Origin: Streptomyces smyrnaeus
Lineage (GTDB): Bacteria; Actinomycetota; Actinomycetes; Streptomycetales; Streptomycetaceae
Assembly (NCBI RefSeq): GCF_017676345.1
Contig: NZ_JAFFZM010000001.1
Span: 62,001 to 126,000, forward strand
Direction: 5' to 3'
Length of the DNA stretch: 64,000 bases
Part shown: positions 9,260 to 17,457 of the stretch, in pieces
Layout of the letters: every line of letters begins with the position of its first letter
Numbering within the stretch: position 1 is the stretch's first letter
Program-made: the position numbers and the translations under genes
Notes under the pieces: model-generated
The model's input: the letters and a program-made list of their open reading frames with translations, nothing else
Database searches by the model: none
Told to the model about the DNA's origin: nothing

Positions 9260-9549
9260 CCGTGTGCTCCTCCCGCTCGCCGGTTCCCGGCCTTCCCGAT
9301 TCCGGCGCTTCCGGTGCCGGTGCCGGTTCCGGCTGCTCGACTGCTCGACTGCTCGACTGCTGCCCCATGGTGTGCAGCGTCTTCCCTGGCCGGTAGACGA
9401 TTCGGCCCTGCCCGAAGCGATGGGACAGCTCATCGACTTCCGGCCCGCTGCCGCACCGTCTTCCGCGTACGTCGCGTGACGGACGGGCCCGCTCCGGGAA
9501 AGGATGAGGTCGGCAGCCATGTGGCGGGCAGCGACCGAAGGGGCCGGGT

Positions 9550-10578
9550 ATGCGTATTCACTTCGCCGCCTCGGATCTGGCCCGTGTCCGGGTGGCCGAG
9601 GCGCCCAGCCCGCTGGCCACGACGACGTTCAGCGCCTTCCGTCTCCGGTACGGCCGCAGCAGCAGTCCGGCGCTCGACATCTGGCGCCGCACCACGAACG
9701 CCGCCCGGCGCACGGCGGGGGAAGCGGCCGTGTCGGAGGACGGCGGGCCACCGCTGGGTGGGCTCGTCGCCACCGGGCCGTCGCATCCAGTTCCCCGACT
9801 GCTCCGCCCCCACCAGGCACTTCCCACCCTCGACGAGGAGATCGAGCGGTTGCTGTCCACGCCACGGTCCGAGTTGCGCGCGGACCTGGGGTACGTCGCC
9901 GCGCACCGCCCGCTGCCGCGGTGGGTTCGCGCGCTCGCCGAGGGGGACCCGGCCGCGCTGCGCCGACTCGCCCAGGCGGTGCGGGACCACTACAGGGCGG
10001 CCGTTGGTCCGTATTGGCGAGGGCTGCACGCTGCGCTGCGCGCGGAACAGGCCGAGCGCGTCCGCCAGTGGCAGGAGGGCGGTGTCGAGCGAGTTCTGGC
10101 CACCATGCATCCGCGGATGCACTGGTGTCCCCCGGCACTGGAGCTGCCGGACGTGGACGGCCCGGACTACCACCTGGGCGGCCGGGGTCTGCTGCTCGCC
10201 CCTGCGGCCTTCACCAGCTACATTCCCTGCGATCCGGACGATGTGCAACCCACCCTGCACTACGAGGTGGTCGCCCACCCGGGCCCCGGGGTGCCTGACG
10301 GTACGTACGGGACGCTGGCCGCGTTGCTCGGGCACAGCCGTGCGGCAGTGCTGGAGGTCGTCGCGGAGGGCGTCTCGACGGGCCGGCTGGCCCGGCGTAC
10401 GGGGCTGTCGCCTGCTTCGGCCAGCGAGCACGCCACAGTGCTGCGCCGGGCCGGGCTCGTCACGACCCGACGCTGGGGCCGCACCGCGCACCACACCCTC
10501 ACTCCCCTCGGCGCCCAGCTGCTGCTGTCCGCGCTGCGAGGCACTGCCGGGGATCTGTGCAGAACCCTGTCCCCATAG
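9550..10578 (+). CDS. ArsR-like winged-helix transcriptional regulator (DUF5937-type)
   Basis: 342 residues. The N-terminal 240 residues start with IHFAASDLARVRVAEAPSP, the hallmark of the DUF5937 sensor-like domain common in Streptomyces; the C-terminal part (about 255-335) is an ArsR-type winged helix (RAAVLEVVAEGVSTGRLARRTGLSPASASEHATVLRRAGLV). It diverges from the secreted-protein gene, with 290 bases between the two starts holding shared promoters and a short CTGCTCGA tandem repeat (9333-9362). Target and ligand are unknown. Confidence 0.85.
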   Translation: MRIHFAASDLARVRVAEAPSPLATTTFSAFRLRYGRSSSPALDIWRRTTNAARRTAGEAAVSEDGGPPLGGLVATGPSHPVPRLLRPHQALPTLDEEIERLLSTPRSELRADLGYVAAHRPLPRWVRALAEGDPAALRRLAQAVRDHYRAAVGPYWRGLHAALRAEQAERVRQWQEGGVERVLATMHPRMHWCPPALELPDVDGPDYHLGGRGLLLAPAAFTSYIPCDPDDVQPTLHYEVVAHPGPGVPDGTYGTLAALLGHSRAAVLEVVAEGVSTGRLARRTGLSPASASEHATVLRRAGLVTTRRWGRTAHHTLTPLGAQLLLSALRGTAGDLCRTLSP

Positions 10579-10591
10579 CCGCTCCGTTCAG

Positions 10592-10624
10592 CCCCTCCGT
10601 CGGCGTGCGGTGCCGACAGAGGGG
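10592..10624. terminator. Bidirectional rho-independent-like terminator
   Basis: 13-base stem CCCCTCCGTCGGC pairing with GCCGACAGAGGGG, one mismatch, 7-base loop, between convergent genes ending at 10578 and 10650. No U-tract, as usual in streptomycetes. Confidence 0.8.
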
Positions 10625-10649
10625 CCACCGGCGGATCGGCTGCGCGGGG

Positions 10650-11570
10650 TCACTTCCCCACGCCCTCCGCCAGGCCCCGGATGAAGTGCCGCTGGCCCAG
10701 CAGAAAGACGATGATCATGGGGAGCGCGGCGATGGTCAGTCCGGCGAAGAGGATGGGCCAGTCGGAGTTGAGCCTGCCCGCCATGTCGGCGAGGCCGACC
10801 GGCAGCGTCTTGAGCCGGTCATCCGTGACGAAGACCAGTGCGAAGGCGTACTCGTTCCAGCAGAAGAGCGTCTGGAGCATGGCGGCGGACACCAGGATCG
10901 GCCGGGACATGGGGACGACCACCTGCCAGAAGGTCTGCCATCGGCTCGCCCCGTCCAGGTGGGCCGCCTCCTCCACCTCGGAGGGAAGACTCAGCAGATA
11001 GGCGCGGATGAGGAAGGTCGTGAACGGCACCTTGAACGCCGTGTAGAGGACGATGAGCGCCCAGTAGGTGTCATAGATGTGCAGCGCCTGCAGGAGTTGC
11101 GCCAGTGGCACCAGTGCGACCGTCGGCGAGAGCATCATTCCGCCGAGCACCAGCAGCAGTGCCGGGCGGGCCAGGGGGATGTCGAGGCGGGTCAGGCCGT
11201 ATGCGGCCCAGGCGCTGATGAGGACCACCGCCAGCACGCTCGCGCTGGTCACCAGCGCGCTGTTGAGCAGATAGCGCAGCGTGCCCTGGTTCCAGGCGTC
11301 CGCGTAGTTGTCCCAGCGGGGGTGGGCGGGCAGCGACCAAGGGGCGGTGAACAGCTCACCGTTGCTCTTCAGCCCGGACAGTGCCATCCAGCACAGGGGG
11401 TAGAGCACCGCGACGGCCAGGGCGGCGAGTCCGCAGTAGGCGAGAACCCTCGGCAGTACGCCCGTCCGTCCTCGGACGGCGGCGCCACCCGTGCGCCGCC
11501 AGGGGTCTCTCGCCGGTGGCAGCGCCCGCGCCGCGGAGGGGCGGCCTTTCGGGTTCATGGTGAGGGTCAT
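10650..11570 (-). CDS. Carbohydrate ABC transporter permease, MalG type (CUT1)
   Basis: 306-residue inner-membrane permease with six predicted helices and the CUT1 EAA loop (EVEEAAHLDGASRWQTFWQVVVPMSRP, about residues 190-215). ATG at 11570 overlaps the stop of the MalF-type gene (ATGA), which fixes the start. Last gene of a five-gene operon running from the SIS deglycase through kinase, binding protein and two permeases. No ATPase is encoded here; actinobacterial CUT1 importers usually share a distant MsiK ATPase. Confidence 0.93.
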   Translation of the reverse strand: MTLTMNPKGRPSAARALPPARDPWRRTGGAAVRGRTGVLPRVLAYCGLAALAVAVLYPLCWMALSGLKSNGELFTAPWSLPAHPRWDNYADAWNQGTLRYLLNSALVTSASVLAVVLISAWAAYGLTRLDIPLARPALLLVLGGMMLSPTVALVPLAQLLQALHIYDTYWALIVLYTAFKVPFTTFLIRAYLLSLPSEVEEAAHLDGASRWQTFWQVVVPMSRPILVSAAMLQTLFCWNEYAFALVFVTDDRLKTLPVGLADMAGRLNSDWPILFAGLTIAALPMIIVFLLGQRHFIRGLAEGVGK

Positions 11571-12484
11571 GCCTCCACCGCCTTTCGCCGTGAGTAGTAC
11601 AGCTGTGCCGCACCGGCGGCGAAGGTCAGTACGAACATCACCGTGCCGATCGCCGCCGCATAGCCCATGTCGTCGCCGGTGAAGGCGCTGGCGTAGAGCC
11701 ACGTCCCCAGCACCTGGCTGGAGTTGGAGGGGCCACCGCCGGTCATCACCATCACCTCGTTGAAGACCAGGAAGGCCCCGGAGACGGTGAGGATCACCAG
11801 CAGGGTGGTCATCTGCCGCACCATCGGAACGGTGACCGTGAAGAACGTACGGACGCGGCCCGCGCCGTCGACGTACGCCGCCTCGTACAGCTCGCGCGGT
11901 ATCCGCTGCACGGCGACGGTGAGCAGCATCGTGGTGTAGCCGAAGGACTGCCACTGGCTCATCCCGATGACGCCCCAGATGGCGGTGTCGGGCTGCCCGA
12001 GCCAGTCGCGCTGCCAGCTGTCCAGGCCCACGCCGCCCAGCAGGCTGTTCACCAGTCCGGCGTCCCGCTGGTAGAGGAACTGGAAGAGGAGGCCGGCGAC
12101 CGTCATCGAGACGGCGGCCGGCACCACGTAGAGGGTGCGCAGCAGTCCGCCGAGCCGCCTGCCGACCAGCTCCTCCAGGAGCGCGGCGAGCACCAGCGCG
12201 GCACCCACCTGGACGGTGACCGAGGTGACGGCGAACAGGAGGTTGTTGACCAGTGCCTTCCAGAAGACCGGGTCGGAGAACGCCTGCCGGTAGTTGTCCA
12301 GACCGACGTACCGGGTGCCCGGCTGGAAGACGCTGAACTTGAGCAGGCTGAGGCGGACGTTCTCCACGACGGGGTAGTAGACGAAGACGGTGATGAGCGC
12401 GAGGGCGGGGGCGGCCCAGAGCGCGTGCCGGACACGGCGGGCGGTGCGGGACCCGGCCGTCGGAACACCGTGGAGTGTGGTCAT
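11567..12484 (-). CDS. Carbohydrate ABC transporter permease, MalF type (CUT1)
   Basis: 305 residues, six predicted helices, with the EAA coupling loop around ELYEAAYVDGAGRVRTFFTVTVP. The start ATG at 12484 overlaps the binding-protein stop by four bases. It forms the membrane channel with the MalG-type subunit. Its position beside a FrlB-like deglycase and FrlD-like kinase suggests the transported solute is a glycated amine rather than a plain sugar. Confidence 0.93.
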   Translation of the reverse strand: MTTLHGVPTAGSRTARRVRHALWAAPALALITVFVYYPVVENVRLSLLKFSVFQPGTRYVGLDNYRQAFSDPVFWKALVNNLLFAVTSVTVQVGAALVLAALLEELVGRRLGGLLRTLYVVPAAVSMTVAGLLFQFLYQRDAGLVNSLLGGVGLDSWQRDWLGQPDTAIWGVIGMSQWQSFGYTTMLLTVAVQRIPRELYEAAYVDGAGRVRTFFTVTVPMVRQMTTLLVILTVSGAFLVFNEVMVMTGGGPSNSSQVLGTWLYASAFTGDDMGYAAAIGTVMFVLTFAAGAAQLYYSRRKAVEA

Positions 12485-13890
12485 CTCGCCCCTCCCTGGC
12501 CCGGGTGGCGGTCTCGGCGAAGCCCCGGCGTGGCGGCCTCGTGGTGGGAGGACTCGCCGCGGGACGAGAAGCGGAAGGCCTGGTCGGCCGCCTTCCGGAC
12601 GCGGCGCACGGCCTCCTGGGGGCTCGTCCGGCCACCGAGCACGGAATCGGCGGCGGCGAGCGTGGGATTGACGACCTTGTTGTCTGTGCGGGTGTCGAGC
12701 CACACCGACATCCGGCGCGAGTCGATGAGCCGCTGGGCGGCGCCGAGCCCCTTCACCCGGCCGGCCCGGGAGGTGTCCTGCACGGCGCTGAGCCAGCCCA
12801 GTTCCCGTACCATCTCCCGGGCTTGCGGGCGCGCGGTCAAAAACTTCAGGAAGTCGACGGCGAGGGCCTTGTCCGGTGAGTTGTTGGACACCATCAGTCC
12901 GTCCGTACCGCCGGCGAGGGCGCGGGGATCGCCCTGCCCATCCGGGGCGGGCGGCATGGGGAAGAAGTCCCAGTCCCGCTCGAAGGAGGCGGGAGCTCCG
13001 CCTTTCTCGGTGAGGAAGGGGAACTCGACCGTCTCCAGATACTGCATGGCCGCCTTCCCGTACACCAGCTTGGTCTGCGCGTTCTCGTGGCTGGCGCCGG
13101 AACCGCCGGGGGCGAAGCACCGCTCCTTCAGTCGGCGCAGGTCGGTGAAGGCGCGTACATAGCCGGGGTGCGTGAAGCCTCCGCCCTTCCGCACCGCGTA
13201 GTCCTTCGCGAGGGTGTCCGGCGGCACGTGCATCGCGTTCAGCTGGGTGAGCAGATGGCCGACGGGCCAGCCGTACTGATTGCCGAAGGTGATGGGGGTC
13301 CAGCCGGCCTTCTGGATGCGGTCGCAGGCCGAGAGCAGCTGCGCGAAGGTGCGCGGCTCGCCCTTCACCCCCGCCTTTCGGAAGATGCGCTTGTTGTACG
13401 CGAAGACCTTGGCGTCGAGGGTCACCGGCACTCCGTAGTTCCGCCCGTCGTAGCGGTAGGCGCGCAGCGCGTCCGGTACGAAGGAGCGGCCCCAGGCCGT
13501 GTCACTCAGCTGGCTTGTGAGGTCGGCGGCGAGCCTGCCGTCGGCGAACCTCTCGGCGTACTGCCCCGGCCAGGCGAAGTAGATGTCCGGCAGATCGCGG
13601 GAGGCGGCCAGGGCCGCGATGCGGTCCTTGTAGGGCTGGTCCCCGACGGCTTGCAGTTCGATGGTGACACCGGGGTTGCGCCGTTCGTACTCCTCGGCCA
13701 TCCGCTCGAAGTACGGCGCGTACTGCGGGTCGGCCCATTTCTCCAGCACGGTGAGGTGCCCTCGGGGACGGCCGTCCAGGGTGAAGTCGTTCGCAGTGGT
13801 GCGTACGGGCGCCTGCCCGCAGCCGCTCAGCGCGAGGACCGCGCTGAAGGCAGTGGCGAGCAGCGCCGGGGTTCGCAGGAAGCGCAGCAC
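12481..13890 (-). CDS. Extracellular solute-binding lipoprotein, family 1 (CUT1)
   Basis: 469-residue binding lipoprotein. The signal peptide ends in the lipobox LSGC (Cys24), so it is anchored to the outer face of the membrane. SBP_bac_1 features include TVLEKWADPQYAPYFERMAEEYERR-like N-lobe start and YGVPVTLDAKVFAYNKRIF. The GTG at 13890 was chosen because GAGGTGATCC gives an excellent ribosome site, which overlaps the end of the kinase gene three bases upstream. The C terminus reads into a basic Gly/Arg tail overlapping the next gene. It delivers substrate to the two permeases downstream. Confidence 0.93.
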   Translation of the reverse strand: MLRFLRTPALLATAFSAVLALSGCGQAPVRTTANDFTLDGRPRGHLTVLEKWADPQYAPYFERMAEEYERRNPGVTIELQAVGDQPYKDRIAALAASRDLPDIYFAWPGQYAERFADGRLAADLTSQLSDTAWGRSFVPDALRAYRYDGRNYGVPVTLDAKVFAYNKRIFRKAGVKGEPRTFAQLLSACDRIQKAGWTPITFGNQYGWPVGHLLTQLNAMHVPPDTLAKDYAVRKGGGFTHPGYVRAFTDLRRLKERCFAPGGSGASHENAQTKLVYGKAAMQYLETVEFPFLTEKGGAPASFERDWDFFPMPPAPDGQGDPRALAGGTDGLMVSNNSPDKALAVDFLKFLTARPQAREMVRELGWLSAVQDTSRAGRVKGLGAAQRLIDSRRMSVWLDTRTDNKVVNPTLAAADSVLGGRTSPQEAVRRVRKAADQAFRFSSRGESSHHEAATPGLRRDRHPGQGGAR

Positions 13891-13893
13891 GGA

Positions 13894-14718
13894 TCACCTC
13901 ACGGGTGCGGTGTGCGGGTCGGAGAAGACCCGGGGATGTCCGAAGGCACCTTCATGGGTGCAGACTTCAGCGGCGTACGCGGCGGCCTGCGCCGCGGCGC
14001 TCGGCACCGGAGCACCGTCCAGCAGCGCCACCAGCAGCCGTGCCACGAAGGAGTCGCCGGCACCGAGCGTGTCCACCACCTCGACGGGCATCACGGGCTG
14101 CAGGTGCGACACCCCGTCCCGCGAGACCAGCGCGCCCAGGCTGCCTCGGGTCACGACCACCGTCCCGGGCCCGGACCGGTGCGCGGCCTCCGCGAGCGCG
14201 GCAGCCTCGCGGTCCCCGGCGCCGGGCCGCGAGAAGACGGCGTACCGGACATAGGGCAGAAGTGGTGCGGCGTACGACCAGGAACGGTTGGAGAAGTCGT
14301 AGCTGACCGGGCAGGCACGGGCCAGGAACGGCACCGCGTGTTCGAGCCTGCTGCAATCCCCGGTGTGCGCGAGATCGAAGCCGGCCAGCCAGTTCAGGTC
14401 GGCGTCGTCCGGTGTGAAACGGGAGACCCCTTCGTCCGTGGCGGTGAAGTGCCGGTCGCCGTCCGCGTCGAGGTGCACGGTGGCGTAGGCGTTGGGGCCG
14501 TCGGCGGTACGGACCCGGTCCGTACCGACCCCCTCGGCGTCGAGCGCGCCCCGGATGTGCCCTCCGGCCTCGTCGGTGCCGAGGACACCGAGATAGGCGG
14601 CCTCGGCACCGCAACGGGCGGCGTGCACGGCGACGTTCACGGCATTGCCGCCGGGATACATCAGGCCGCGCTGCGGGTATCGGTCGACGACGTTGTCGCC
14701 GACTCCGCAGATGCGCAT
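13894..14718 (-). CDS. PfkB-family sugar kinase, FrlD-like (fructoselysine/fructosamine 6-kinase)
   Basis: 274-residue ribokinase-family enzyme. The start GDNVVDRYPQ followed by PGGNAVNVAVHAAR closely matches the FrlD type, which phosphorylates fructoselysine at O6. The catalytic signature DTLGAGDSF lies near residue 220, with Asp as the base. The enzyme is cytosolic. The adjacent SIS deglycase and importer strengthen the assignment to an Amadori-product pathway. Whether the amine part is lysine, another amino acid or a peptide cannot be told. It ends three bases before the binding-protein gene. Confidence 0.87.
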   Translation of the reverse strand: MRICGVGDNVVDRYPQRGLMYPGGNAVNVAVHAARCGAEAAYLGVLGTDEAGGHIRGALDAEGVGTDRVRTADGPNAYATVHLDADGDRHFTATDEGVSRFTPDDADLNWLAGFDLAHTGDCSRLEHAVPFLARACPVSYDFSNRSWSYAAPLLPYVRYAVFSRPGAGDREAAALAEAAHRSGPGTVVVTRGSLGALVSRDGVSHLQPVMPVEVVDTLGAGDSFVARLLVALLDGAPVPSAAAQAAAYAAEVCTHEGAFGHPRVFSDPHTAPVR

Positions 14719-14795
14719 GGTCTCTCCGGTCCGTGCTGGGGATGGGTGGGAGGGCGCCCGGTGGCCAGGGGCGGGGCGGGGGCAGGGCGGGCGGG

Positions 14796-14856
14796 GACAG
14801 GGCGCCGGGGCTCTTCACCGAGCCCCGCACCGGGGGCTTCGCACCGGCGCCCTGTC
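14796..14856 (-). repeat. Nested inverted repeat between deglycase and kinase genes
   Basis: Outer arms GACAGGGCGCCGG (14796-14808) and its complement (14844-14856); an inner hairpin CGGGGCTC/GAGCCCCG (14806-14813 and 14820-14827) sits within. It occupies the 218-base gap between two cistrons of one operon and could attenuate transcription or stabilise the upstream mRNA. Confidence 0.65.
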
Positions 14857-14936
14857 GGGGCGGCGTCCTTCCGGGGTGGGCGGGCGCCCTCCCGGTGGGC
14901 GCCCACTCCGGGCCGCTGCCTATGCGCTCCGCGTGC

Positions 14937-15971
14937 TCAGTACTCGACCTGGAACATGTAGCGGCGCTTGTCCAGGTCGTGGCCGCGCACCGCCTCGTAG
15001 TGGTGGGCGAGACGGCTGGCGAGCGTGTTGAGCGCGATCGGGCTGATCTCGCCGCGCAGCTCCTCCGGGACGCCGGGCAGCGAGAGCGACCGGGTGTCGA
15101 TGTAGTGGGCCTTGCGCGTGTATTTGTCGAGGAAGGTCTTCGCCCGCTCGGCCATCGGCCGCGTGCCGTCCTCACCGAGCATCAGCAGCACCGGCTGATC
15201 CTCGGTGACCACCTCGAAGGCCCCGTGGAAGAACTCACCGGCGTTGTAGCTGCCGCCGTGCTTCCACTGCATCTCCATCAGGTAGCACATGGTGAAGCCG
15301 TAGCCTGCCCCGTAGTTGGGGCCGGCGGACAGCACATAGGTCACGTCCTCGTCGGCCAGCGCAGCAGCGATGGAGTGGCACAGTTCCTCGGATTCGAGCT
15401 GCGCCCCGTGCAGCGCCTCGGGCAGCGCCTCATAGGCGGCACGCAGCCGCGCGTAGTCACCGGGCACCCCGGTCTGCTCCAGCAGCGCGTGGCCGAGCTG
15501 TGCGAACAGCACGTGCTTGGGGGCGGCGACGGTGTCCTCGCTGCCGTAGGTGAAGGCTGTGTGCGCGGCCTTGGCGAGAGGGCTGTCCGGGAGCCGGGTC
15601 ACCGCGGCGACCGTGGCCCCGGCGGCCCTGGCGAACTCGGCGGCTGCGACGGTCTCCTTGGTCGTGCCGGTGTGCGAGGCGACGACGACGAGCGAGCCCT
15701 CGCCGAGCAGCGCGGGCTCGCGGAACTGGAACTCGGCGCTGTTCATGTGGAAGACCGGGAACGGTGCGCGGGTCTCCAGCATGTGGTGCACGGCGTACGA
15801 GGCGACCAGTGAGCCGCCGCAGCCGACCAAAAAGACGTTGCGCAGCCCGGTGCCGGAGCCGGTGATGCCCTCGACGAAGGTGCGGGCGGCCTCGCGCTGC
15901 CCCAGCGCGAAGGAGACGGTCTCCTTGAAGTCCGGGTTGATGGGCTTGAGCGGCAGAGTTGCGGTGGTCAC
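14937..15971 (-). CDS. SIS-domain sugar isomerase, FrlB-like (fructosamine-6-phosphate deglycase)
   Basis: 344 residues with two SIS subdomains. First: GCGGSLVASYAVHHML; second begins around LSAGPNYGAGYGF. The segment MEMQWKHGGSYNAGEFFHG and the ending KRRYMFQVEY match the FrlB family, in which a C-terminal ERRYY...VEY completes the active site. The expected reaction is hydrolysis of a phosphorylated Amadori compound to glucose 6-phosphate plus the free amine. The GTG at 15971 has GGAGAAG at good spacing; an ATG 126 bases further upstream would translate through two operator palindromes and is rejected. First gene of the catabolic operon. Confidence 0.88.
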   Translation of the reverse strand: MTTATLPLKPINPDFKETVSFALGQREAARTFVEGITGSGTGLRNVFLVGCGGSLVASYAVHHMLETRAPFPVFHMNSAEFQFREPALLGEGSLVVVASHTGTTKETVAAAEFARAAGATVAAVTRLPDSPLAKAAHTAFTYGSEDTVAAPKHVLFAQLGHALLEQTGVPGDYARLRAAYEALPEALHGAQLESEELCHSIAAALADEDVTYVLSAGPNYGAGYGFTMCYLMEMQWKHGGSYNAGEFFHGAFEVVTEDQPVLLMLGEDGTRPMAERAKTFLDKYTRKAHYIDTRSLSLPGVPEELRGEISPIALNTLASRLAHHYEAVRGHDLDKRRYMFQVEY

Positions 15972-16023
15972 GCGGTTCTTCTCCACATCTGACGAGGGTG
16001 GACGAGCAGCGGGAAGGACGAGA

Positions 16024-16039
16024 TTGGGAACGTTCCCAA
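16024..16039. promoter_or_regulatory. LacI-type operator O1
   Basis: Perfect 16-base palindrome TTGGGAACGTTCCCAA with a central CG, the layout LacI/GalR proteins bind. It lies 52 bases upstream of the deglycase GTG start, in the divergent promoter region with the LacI gene. Confidence 0.88.
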
Positions 16040-16057
16040 AAGCATCCGACAGCGGCT

Positions 16058-16073
16058 TTGGGAACGTTCTCAC
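16058..16073. promoter_or_regulatory. LacI-type operator O2
   Basis: TTGGGAACGTTCTCAC, matching O1 in 14 of 16 positions. Centre-to-centre distance from O1 is 34 bases. Likely a second binding site for the divergent LacI regulator. Confidence 0.82.
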
Positions 16074-16081
16074 CCGCGGTG

Positions 16082-16097
16082 GTGAGAACCTTCCCAC
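16082..16097. promoter_or_regulatory. Weak LacI-type operator O3
   Basis: GTGAGAACCTTCCCAC: each half resembles the O1/O2 half sites, with a changed centre. It is 24 bases from O2 and about 50 upstream of the lacI-family start, suited to autoregulation. Confidence 0.6.
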
Positions 16098-16147
16098 CGC
16101 CGATCCGACAGCGTCAATACTGCTGCGCCGGATAATCTGTTGCCGCC

Positions 16148-17335
16148 ATGACCAGTCACCGAAGCCAGCGCCCCGCGACCATCCCCGACGTGGCCCGCGA
16201 GGCCGGAGTCTCCCGATCCACCGCCTCCCGGGCCCTCGCCGACTACGGCTCCGTGAGCCCGGACGCGCGGGAGCGGGTACACGCCGCAGCCGCGAAACTC
16301 GGCTACCGCCCCAACCAGCTCGCCCGCAGCATGATCACCGGCCGCACCCACACGTTGGGCGTGGTGGTCGCCGACATACAGAACCCCTTCTTCGCCGGCG
16401 CCACCCGCGGCATCGCGGACGCCGCACGCGCCGCCGGCTACCAGGTGCTGCTGGCCAACACCGACGAGGACCTCACCCAGGAACGCTCCGCCGTGAAGAT
16501 GCTCCGCGACAAGCACGTCGACGGCATCATCATCGCGCCGGCCTCCTCCTCCAGCACCGCGCACCTGGTCGCCCTGCGGGAGGCCCGCTGCCCGCTCGTC
16601 CTGCTGGACCGCGAGGTGCCGTCGCTGGACACGGACACGGTCACCGTCGACAACCGCGGAGCCGCCGAGGACGCCGTACGCCGACTGCTGGAGGCGGGAC
16701 ACCGGCGGATCGGCATGGTGACGCTGGGCGGAAGCGGCGAGGAACGTGCCGCACAGGAGGGGCGGCACGGGGGAGCCGACAGGCGGGAAGAAACCGACAG
16801 GCACCGGGCGGCCGGGCGTGCGGACGGCGGGGAGGGTCCGCAGCGCGGGCACGGCCCGGACCGGCGCCGTGCGGAGCCGCCCGCGCAGGTCTCCACGGGC
16901 GTCGAGCGCGCCGAAGGCTTCCGTGCCGCCCTGCACGCTGCCGGTCTCAAGGACCCCGACACCTACGTACGGGTCGGCGTCCATGGGCAGGATCCCGCTG
17001 CGCTGACGACCGAACTGCTCCGGCTCCCCCAGCCGCCGACCGCGCTGTTCACCACCGACAGCCTGATCGCCCTCGGCGCCCTCTCCGCCGTCCAGGAAGC
17101 GGGGCTGCGAGTGCCGGACGACGTCTCCCTCATCACCTTCGACGACGCCGACTGGACGAGCGTCATCCGCCCGCGCGTCTCCGTCGTGGCACAGCCGGTC
17201 CAGGAACTGGGCGCCCGTGCGGTGCGGGCTCTCGTCGCCCGGATCGAGGGCCGGTCACAGGCCCGCTCCGAACACATCGTGCTGGACACCACGTTCGTCT
17301 CGCGGGACTCCGTCGCTCCACCGCCGTCCCGCTGA
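16148..17335 (+). CDS. LacI family transcriptional regulator with a low-complexity insertion
   Basis: 395 residues. The LacI HTH occupies residues 10-60 (TIPDVAREAGVSRSTASRAL, hinge helix PNQLARSM); the rest is a periplasmic-binding-like effector domain (GVVVADIQNPFFAG, DGIIIAPAS). Typical length is about 335-345; here roughly 50 Arg/Gly/Glu/His-rich residues (about 197-248) are inserted between GMVTLGGSG and the STGVERAEGFRAAL segment. It diverges from the deglycase operon with three palindromes in between, so it very likely represses that operon with the sugar-amine or its phosphate as inducer. Confidence 0.92.
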   Translation: MTSHRSQRPATIPDVAREAGVSRSTASRALADYGSVSPDARERVHAAAAKLGYRPNQLARSMITGRTHTLGVVVADIQNPFFAGATRGIADAARAAGYQVLLANTDEDLTQERSAVKMLRDKHVDGIIIAPASSSSTAHLVALREARCPLVLLDREVPSLDTDTVTVDNRGAAEDAVRRLLEAGHRRIGMVTLGGSGEERAAQEGRHGGADRREETDRHRAAGRADGGEGPQRGHGPDRRRAEPPAQVSTGVERAEGFRAALHAAGLKDPDTYVRVGVHGQDPAALTTELLRLPQPPTALFTTDSLIALGALSAVQEAGLRVPDDVSLITFDDADWTSVIRPRVSVVAQPVQELGARAVRALVARIEGRSQARSEHIVLDTTFVSRDSVAPPPSR

Positions 17336-17457
17336 GCATCGGTTACGGTGACGGCTGTTCCGGAGCAGCCGGCGAGCAGCCGATGGGCCGTCGAGCCGCC
17401 CGCCCGCCGGCCCGTCGCCCCGTGGGCCCGTCGACCCGTCGGCCGAGGAGGAAGCGC

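Noticed and set aside
9333..9362. CTGCTCGA short tandem repeat as a regulatory element
   Set aside because: Only three and a half copies of a simple unit; most likely slippage in the upstream region.
15972..16097. Longer deglycase start at 16097
   Set aside because: It would translate across O1, O2 and O3; the GTG at 15971 has a good ribosome site and begins where the family begins.
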